This document shows positions 59,101 to 64,000 of a stretch of DNA of 64,000 nt, piece by piece (within the stretch, counting starts at the first letter, position 1; every line of letters begins with the position of its first letter). Both the position numbers and the translations under genes were made by a program. The DNA is from Branchiostoma floridae (taxonomy: Eukaryota; Chordata; Leptocardii; Amphioxiformes; Branchiostomatidae). The stretch lies in assembly GCF_000003815.2 (NCBI RefSeq), contig NC_049983.1, positions 14,860,683 to 14,924,682 of the forward strand, given 5' to 3'. A model generated the notes under the pieces. The model was not told the DNA's origin, did no database searches, and was given only the letters and a program-made list of their open reading frames with translations.

Positions 59101-62100
59101 GGCTCGAAGCGGTTAGAACGGTGGAAGCTCCGACTGAGGTGGGCAAGGTCATCCAGTCTGTGGAAGAACGAATCTTCTTCCCCCATGGACAGCCACCAAC
59201 CTAGACAACAAGCAGATTCACAGGATCTTTAAAAAAAAGACCTCAGACAATTACAGATTCATCGTCAACAGCCAAGCTGTGTTGTATCACCAGATTTAAA
59301 GGGTATTTTTTCATCGTGCTGTTACAATTAGAGCTAGCATCAGATCTGATAACTCCACCGGTTCCATAATACCGCCACATAAATAACATTGGTATAGATA
59401 GATATACAAGAGGCCTTCTCAAAATTGTCTTGAACACCTAAATATCGGAAGTGTATTTGTCTTAGGATGCTGCATTGGTACATCTCTTTAAATCACTTTA
59501 GATTCGTGTTTTGTTCTCTCATGTGTCGGTACAATGGTACCCAGTGTAATTATGAGAATGATGTAACGTTACCTTACGCCTTACTTCTAAGACAGATTGA
59601 GGTCGGGTGTATTTTGAGTCACACAACTACATGGGATGTACCCACCATCGAAGGAGTGAAGTGGGTAGTTACAGACCACACCCCCGTCAACGTAGAACTC
59701 CTTGTTTCCATGGTAGTCAGTCAACACTGGCTGGAACAGTCCTGGTCAAATACAATCAAAGACTATATAGGATATAGGAGAATTCATTTTCACGACTAGT
59801 ACTAGTAGTTACTTACTTGGCTTACGTTTCGATGTCTCTCAGACATCTTCGTCGGAGCTTCTGGATTGGACTTCTGCTTCTGCTTCGGGATTGTTTTCTT
59901 GCCGCAAAAGCGCCACCTACATCGGCTACTTATAGGCGGCGAGAAGCAGAACTCCAGTCAGAAGCTCTGAGAAAGATGTCTGAGAGACATCGAAACGTAA
60001 GCCAAGTAAGTACCTACTGATTGTGAAAGCTTTATTCTAACAACCTGATAAAATTCTTTTCAGAAGAAAGACTATATATTCTTAAGGATTACTTTATAGC
60101 CAAAGAATTATCTTTTACTCAATCGATGTAAATCTTTTTTTCACACAAAGCCCATGGCAGCTAGTAGCATGGCATTCTTAGATCTTTGGGCGGATCCACA
60201 TGTATATTTGGTGAGAATTTGACATCTGATAACAACAAAACGAAGCCCAAACCTGGAATGGACATGGACATCCTGACAGCCTTGCGGATGGGGAGGTTCG
60301 GGGTGGTCTTGACGTGGCAGTATTCCTCTGTCATCTGGTCCAAGTTCGTTACCACAATGCAGAGTTCTATCCCACTCATCTTGTACAGCTGAAACACAAG
60401 GCTGTTTGTTTCATTTGACTACCTCACTGGTTATGGTTTTGTGTGAATAGACAAACAAACAAAAGCAGCAAGAAGTCAGTGGTAATAGACTGGCTAATCC
60501 TAAGTATTTCTCACCATAGTGGTCATTCCAACCAGAAAAAGACATTATATCTATATGCCACAACAACCATATCGATACCTGCTTGAAGGTGATATCTGGG
60601 TTCCCGGGGCGGCCATCCTTGCGTGTGAACTTCTCCAGGATGCTTCCAAAGAACGTGTAGAACCCGTCTCCAGTTTCCCAGCCATACCGCCTGTACAGAT
60701 TGACGGGTTTGACCATGGTCTGTAGGTAGCCTCCTGTATAGACATGTACATTTGTACAGGTGATTAAAGTTGGTATGTCCATGTAGCTCAACTGGTAGCA
60801 TTAGATGGGAGACCACACGGGACCTCCATCAGAAGGCGGCCCTAGCCGAAGCTAGGTACTCATTTCACCTGAGTAAAGTGAGGAAAGTCGTGTAAAGTGC
60901 CTTTCCCAAGAACACAAGATCGGTGACACGCAGCTGGATTCGAACCCCGCAACCTCTCGGTCACGGGCCGTACACAATACCATTGTGCTACGCGGTCCCA
61001 CGACGTTCAAACATGGGAAAGGCATCTCGGTTGGGGCTTCGCCTGTCTTTCGGTAGAGACGTAATATGAGAGATTCCCATGTTTAAGGAGGTACTTCGAG
61101 CACGTTAAAACCTCTCCCTGTAAAAAAATGTGCCATGTTGCTGAAACAGCAAGAAAACCTACGTCAATGGGCACTAAAATGGGCAGGGTGAACGAGTGAC
61201 AGTATATCCTCAACAATATATAACCATTGTGAGAGACATTCTGGGCGGATGTGGTCTATGTTAGATACTGCACAGGGGTGTATGGATCGATTGCTGTCTA
61301 GTAGTGGAATGGGATCGTAGTGAGTAAGTGTGCAATCAACAACGGCAGTTCCTCCTACCGCAACCAAGTTTTAAACTTGTAAATAGTGGTTCAGGGCACA
61401 ACGTAATACCGGAGATGAGGATCTTGCCCAGATCCACCCCAGCCTGCTCTGCCACATCCGCACAGCTGAGTCCCAGCGCCACGAACGTCGCAGTGATGGC
61501 TCCCGCACTCACACCGGAAACTCTTTTGATGTTCTGGAGGATTCCGGCAGACTCCAGGACCTGAGAATAGGGAATATAAAAGGCTGTTGTTTATTTGTTT
61601 TGTTTGTTTATTACACTTCCCATATAAAAATGGTGGGGAGACAAAACAGGTGATAACACCTCTGCAAGTTGTCTCCCCGAAACAAAATACACAATACAAG
61701 TAAATAATAAGAGTCAACAATGGTATATACAGGGCTAATCGGAAACAAACTATAACTTATATACAATACACATTCAAGTAAATAATAAGAATCAAAAATG
61801 GTATGTACAGTGATAATCGGAAACAAAATATAACTTATATATAAAATGCACAATGTATATATACAAAGTTGAACGATTAACGTGCTCTTGTTGCGAAGCA
61901 CGTCGAACAGGAGCAGAACGACGTCCAGGTACGTATGGGGTGTCTGTATTATAAAGGTGTGTTAGGTATGACAGCTTGGATAATAATGTCGGATATGAGA
62001 GCAGACTAAAATTGAAAATCTCTTGAAAATCGCTTGAAGATAGACAAAAGACATACAGCAACAAGTACATTGTTGTCTTGTTTAACCTCTGGAAAACTCT

Positions 62101-62309
62101 GGTTGAGATATTCTGCATGTAACTTTTAGCAGAAACAAGATGATATTTACCCGCAGAGCCCCAACATAAGCCACTCCTCTGGCCCCACCACCCTCTATAA
62201 CCAGGTTCTCGAATGGGAAGTCATAGTTTCTAAAATCCTTGTCCTGCGGGTCGTCTACATCAGTGACATCCAGCGGTGTCTTCTCTTCTTCTGAGTGGAC
62301 GTTCCCCAT
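55985..62309 (-). CDS. Patatin-like phospholipase with an inserted EF-hand module (12 coding exons)
   Basis: Predicted Ser-Asp dyad lipid acyl hydrolase. Exons on the minus strand: 62309-62151, 61560-61410, 60733-60579, 60388-60253, 59741-59646, 59200-59070, 58605-58502, 58377-58218, 57735-57631, 57421-57263, 56688-56593, 56158-55985. They give 541 residues, all GT-AG and phase-consistent. MGNVHS at the start fits N-myristoylation. The oxyanion loop is GGGARG (40-45), the nucleophile elbow G-V-S71-A-G and the catalytic Asp D219 in DGG followed by N-Y-P. A canonical EF-hand loop (D393-E404) and a degenerate one (346-357) lie between NPKTIGL (268-274) and TTDFQL (469-474). In other patatins these last two segments belong to the same domain. 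The C-terminus is basic. Substrate unknown. Probably membrane-associated and Ca-responsive (inference). Confidence 0.93.
56593..56688 (-). CDS. Patatin-like gene coding exon 11
   Basis: Encodes VDDMERTIGVDSDYVKTTDF, then QLEDEDKMFLFQ. T-T-D-F-x-L-x-x-E-D-K-x-x-L resembles the closing segment of many patatin domains. Phase 0 both ends. Confidence 0.92.
57263..57421 (-). CDS. Patatin-like gene coding exon 10: EF-hand second half
   Basis: Encodes LTFQEVHEFFTNRGFSWLTR, then YTLKYMDLLGVLGKKVYNK. It completes D-A-N-K-D-G-E-L-T-F-Q-E, with ligands at 1, 3, 5, 7, 9 and 12 all acceptable. Phase 0 both ends. Confidence 0.93.
57631..57735 (-). CDS. Patatin-like gene coding exon 9: EF-hand first half
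   Basis: Encodes AGNNSLTDKEKEKLFGEAYS, then VDQLFDQMDANKDGE. The splice junction falls inside the EF loop after position 7. Phase 0 both ends. Confidence 0.93.
58218..58377 (-). CDS. Patatin-like gene coding exon 8: degenerate EF-hand
   Basis: Encodes AYQDKKTVETVEAMENRKKI and LIDKFLTSLK, then the loop-like NKDHTSTVSREE (346-357). The EF frame (V at 8, E at 12) fits, but positions 5 and 6 are T and S instead of D and G, so calcium binding is doubtful. Phase 2 in, 0 out. Confidence 0.88.
58502..58605 (-). CDS. Patatin-like gene coding exon 7
   Basis: Encodes YSEDDTEQYQQVLCDRLTQE, then ERLYEKKRPDTEAA, a charged, probably helical segment that starts the insert. Phase 0 in, 2 out. Confidence 0.88.
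59070..59200 (-). CDS. Patatin-like gene coding exon 6
   Basis: Encodes WWLSMGEEDSFFHRLDDLAH, then RFEPVNPKTIGLML. N-P-K-T-I-G-L corresponds to the N-P-x-T-L-G strand of patatins. Phase 1 in, 0 out. Confidence 0.92.
59646..59741 (-). CDS. Patatin-like gene coding exon 5: catalytic Asp
   Basis: Encodes LFQPVLTDYHGNKEFYVDGG, then VVCNYPLHSFDG. Asp219 of DGG is the second dyad residue. Phase 1 in and out. Confidence 0.95.
59805..60017. mobile_element. Foldback element (long inverted repeat) in patatin-gene intron 4
   Basis: 46-47 bp outer arms, 59805-59850 and 59971-60017, are reverse complements with two or three mismatches. The core is acttggcttacgtttcgatg and onward. Inner arms (59853-59883 and 59939-59968) continue the pairing, leaving a ~55-base loop. 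The string aaagactatata occurs at both sides (near 59758 and 60066) and could be a target duplication, but is not tight to the arms. Confidence 0.75.
60253..60388 (-). CDS. Patatin-like gene coding exon 4
   Basis: Encodes LYKMSGIELCIVVTNLDQMT, then EEYCHVKTTPNLPIRKAVRM and SMSIPG. It contains the family pattern L-C-x-x-x-T-N-L...E-Y...T-P-x-x-P-x-x-x-A-V-R-x-S-x-S-I-P. Phase 0 in, 1 out. Confidence 0.95.
60579..60733 (-). CDS. Patatin-like gene coding exon 3
   Basis: Encodes GYLQTMVKPVNLYRRYGWET, then GDGFYTFFGSILEK and NPDITFKQ. Phase 1 in, 0 out. The G-L-Y/G-W-x-x-G-D-x-x-x-x-x-x-x-L pattern and P-D-I-T-F-x-Q match the middle of patatin domains. Confidence 0.92.
60778..61130 (+). mobile_element. 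SINE family A copy 2, interrupted by a family B SINE
   Basis: The head tagctcaactggtagcat and gggagaccaca stops near 60823. The body resumes at 61010 with cgttcaaacatgggaaaggc, atctcggttggggcttcg and tcgagcacgttaaaacctctccctgtaaa. In copy 1 these two parts are adjacent (gggagaccaca-gttcaaatcc). It lies in patatin-gene intron 2. Confidence 0.75.
60825..61003 (-). mobile_element. SINE family B copy 2, nested inside a family A SINE
   Basis: On the minus strand it begins gggaccgcgtagcacaatgg (A box) with B box gggttcgaatcc (~60936-60947). It continues with cttgggaaaggcactttaca and ends near 60825. It shares its core with 53945-54165. Confidence 0.7.
61410..61560 (-). CDS. Patatin-like gene coding exon 2: nucleophile elbow
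   Basis: Encodes VLESAGILQNIKRVSGVSAG, then AITATFVALGLSCADV and KILISG. Ser71 in GVSAG is the expected catalytic nucleophile. Phase 0 in, phase 1 out. Confidence 0.95.
62151..62309 (-). CDS. Patatin-like gene coding exon 1
   Basis: Residues 1-53. MGNVHSEE carries Gly2 and Ser6 as in N-myristoylated proteins. ENLVIEGGGARGVAYVGALR is the opening strand and oxyanion loop of patatins. Donor gtaaat, phase 0. A 3' splice-site-like cctacag just before the ATG suggests an upstream non-coding exon. Confidence 0.93.
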
Positions 62310-62430
62310 CCTGTAGGACCTGTGTGCGAGGGAAACAGTCCGTTCCTAACAAGTTGTTACTCTTGGTAAATTTCGTCATATTTAGACTTCATTTCAGTTG
62401 TAATTACACTGTTATTGTTGTGGGAATATC

Positions 62431-62665
62431 CATGTTGCGCAACTGGCATCAACCTCATAGTTAAGCACCTGACAACTGGGGACCTCAATTCAATCCCGGG
62501 TAAGGCATTTCGGTTGGGGCTGAAACCGTNNNNNNNNNNNNNNNNNNNNNNNNNNNNNNNNNNNNNNNNNNNNNNNNNNNNNNNNNNNNNNNNNNNNNNN
62601 NNNNNNNNNNNNNNNNNNNNNNNNNNNNNGAAGGGGAAGGGTTAACAACCCCTCCCTGTAAAATA
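62431..62665 (+). mobile_element. SINE family A copy 3, containing the assembly gap
   Basis: Head gttgcgcaactggcatcaac, B box-like aattcaatccc and body ggcatttcggttggggctg, then Ns, then cccctccctgtaaaatatgc. The flanks of the gap are the two ends of a family A SINE, so the missing bases are probably its middle. Confidence 0.7.
62530..62629. other. Assembly gap, 100 N
   Basis: Exactly 100 N, a conventional placeholder for unknown length. Confidence 0.99.
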
Positions 62666-62925
62666 TGCACTGCATATGTCTGAAAGAACGGTCGAACGAA
62701 CGTTATTATTGTGATGCTACGTATATGAAGTTTCTATGCAACAAAAGTAGTCAGATCTACCGTATACTGTTTCGTCACTGTTGTGTTGACCGAAATCAGC
62801 AGAACACTGCCCGACCGGGACTCAGTCTGGAACTTTCCTAATTGCGCAGTATCTGCTGCGCATAGGCCGGGGTCGGTGAAGTTCAAAACACCATTCACCG
62901 AACAGAGGAAGCATTTTTTTAATCA

Positions 62926-63001
62926 AGGGGGGGGAACCCCCCCCCCTTTTGGGTTTTCCCCCTTTTGGGGTGGGGGGGGGGCCCCCCCCCCCCCCCCCCC
63001 T
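62926..63001. repeat. Poly-G/poly-C low-complexity block
   Basis: Alternating runs of G, C and T homopolymers including a ~22-base C run. It adjoins a transposon-end-like sequence and may be partly a sequencing or assembly artefact. Confidence 0.85.
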
Positions 63002-63002
63002 T

Positions 63003-63032
63003 AGCAAATTTCTGGATCCGCCAGTGACTGTC
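63003..63032 (-). mobile_element. Probable DNA-transposon terminus (hAT-like)
   Basis: On the minus strand, cactggcggatccagaaatt follows a G run. Such cactggcggatccag termini beside G runs recur in non-autonomous hAT-like elements of many animals (from memory). Only one end was recognised. Confidence 0.4.
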
Positions 63033-63641
63033 TGAACGGTTTTGCAGTTCGCCTAACTCCAAATCATTTTTGTATGGAGAAATTTGGCGCCCTGAAATAA
63101 TAGAGACTTCGAGCCCCACAAAAACAAGACACATTCAATCACGAGAATACTCCACTAAGGATTCTGTTTTTTTTCTTCCGAGAGTCTAATGTTAATATCA
63201 TACTACTAATGGCTAAAAGCACCTATAACTCAACATCACGTTGCCACTTTATGATATGAGATCATACAGAAAAGCATACAATGTTTACGAAATTCAGACG
63301 ATCCACTACTAGGAAATATTCGAGTTTTACGCAATTCATTACGAGTTCAAACTTATAAGCAGTAAAGAACGCAATGTGTTACGATAAACTCCCATGAATT
63401 CCGTTAAATGAATATCTCTAAACGCACCCCTGTAGGAGTCACTGCGCTGGTACTCTAACGATGTCCAAACAGCTACCAACTCCAGGTCCGCACTTTCAGT
63501 GCCTGTCGTCAGCTGTACCGCCCCGGAGCCAGTCAGGGTCTGCTGTACTGAGCCAGGTCAGGGAGGAGACAGGTAAGCCGCTATGTTCCTGGCTTAGTCA
63601 GGTGTGGGCTGTTCCATTACGACACCCAGGGGCGTGACTGT

Positions 63642-63698
63642 ACTCAAGGACAAAGTGCACTTCGTATGTAGAAAACGAAGTACACTTTGTCCTTGAGT
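63642..63698. repeat. 24-bp inverted repeat, 9-base loop
   Basis: Arms 63642-63665 and 63675-63698 pair with one mismatch (core ctcaaggacaaagtg). The right arm is coding sequence of the adjacent LINE fragment, and the left arm is an inverted copy of it. Confidence 0.9.
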
Positions 63699-64000
63699 GT
63701 TCACTGTACAAAGATCTGCGAAACGCATTCGTTAATGCTACATATGTGGATAAAAAATATGCGCACCTAACGAAGGAAGATCTGTTCAAATACTTTATGT
63801 CATTATCTAACTACGATATACTGGAAAAACTCTGTAAGTTTGTCTACACATGCTTTGAGAAGAGAGAAGAAGCACGTACTTTATAGTATATGTATAGTTT
63901 TCCGTTTACTCCCTTTAATTTGGCTTTGTACCAATCTGACTGCATTTAGCCCCAATGGGGCATGAATATGCAATTAACTTCATCATCATCATCATCATCA
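63668..64000 (+). mobile_element. 5'-truncated LINE: end of ORF2, 3' UTR and (ATC)n tail
   Basis: The open frame ends at TAG 63884-63886 and reads VENEVHFVLECSLYKDLRNA, then LFKYFMSLSNYDILEKL and FVYTCFEKREEART. E-x-x-H-F-x-L-E-C-x-L-Y-x-x-x-R is the usual C-terminal cysteine/histidine block of CR1-like LINE proteins. A short 3' UTR follows, ending in a (catcat)n repeat that runs off the window. Confidence 0.75.

Larger units (their letters stand above)
62666..63641. other. No gene recognised
   Basis: Upstream of the lipase gene. It contains the low-complexity block and transposon end listed separately. The promoter or a 5' non-coding exon of the lipase gene may lie here or in the gap, but no signal places it. 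Confidence 0.4.

Noticed and set aside
62822-63134. Gly/Pro-rich open frames across the poly-G/C block
   Set aside because: Homopolymer translations, likely repeat or assembly artefact.

Overview
The window is animal nuclear DNA: two intron-rich protein-coding genes spread over long introns, many short non-coding repeats, and a 100-base N gap at 62530-62629. A group III-like metabotropic glutamate receptor with an invertebrate-type tail, deuterostome-style SINEs and many MITEs suggest an invertebrate deuterostome. A lancelet (Branchiostoma) is my best guess, but this is inference and no species marker was read.

Layout. 1-11683 is intergenic, with a decayed LINE reverse-transcriptase remnant near 2.95-3.17 kb and a TG microsatellite. 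11684-44057 (+) is a metabotropic glutamate receptor gene. I assembled 11 coding exons with consistent GT-AG borders and reading phase (4191 bases, 1396 residues). It encodes signal peptide, Venus-flytrap domain, nine-cysteine domain, seven membrane helices and an unusually long (~550 residue) cytoplasmic tail. The tail carries a recurring W-[RK]-K motif and ends in S-H-V. Its introns hold a SINE, three MITE-like elements, microsatellites and local duplications. A 962-bp piggyBac-type TTAA element with five perfect TGACGTCA octamers lies 0.4 kb past the stop codon.

45434-55984 is intergenic between two convergent genes. It contains a candidate ~5-kb inverted-repeat-bounded element, a ~45-bp minisatellite and two SINEs. 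55985-62309 (-) is a patatin-like phospholipase gene assembled from 12 coding exons (1626 bases, 541 residues). It has an N-myristoylation signal, oxyanion loop, GVSAG nucleophile elbow and DGG motif. An EF-hand calcium module appears to be inserted inside the patatin domain, between the NPKT-I-G-L strand and the T-T-D-F tail segment. 62310-64000 holds an interrupted SINE, a low-complexity poly-G/C block, a probable DNA-transposon end and the 3' end of a LINE that begins with a 24-bp hairpin.

The two genes are not an operon and share no obvious pathway. The receptor would sense extracellular glutamate and act through Gi-type signalling. The lipase would cleave phospholipids or lipid esters at a membrane under calcium control. 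Most of the remaining sequence is introns and repeat debris in which I see no gene.
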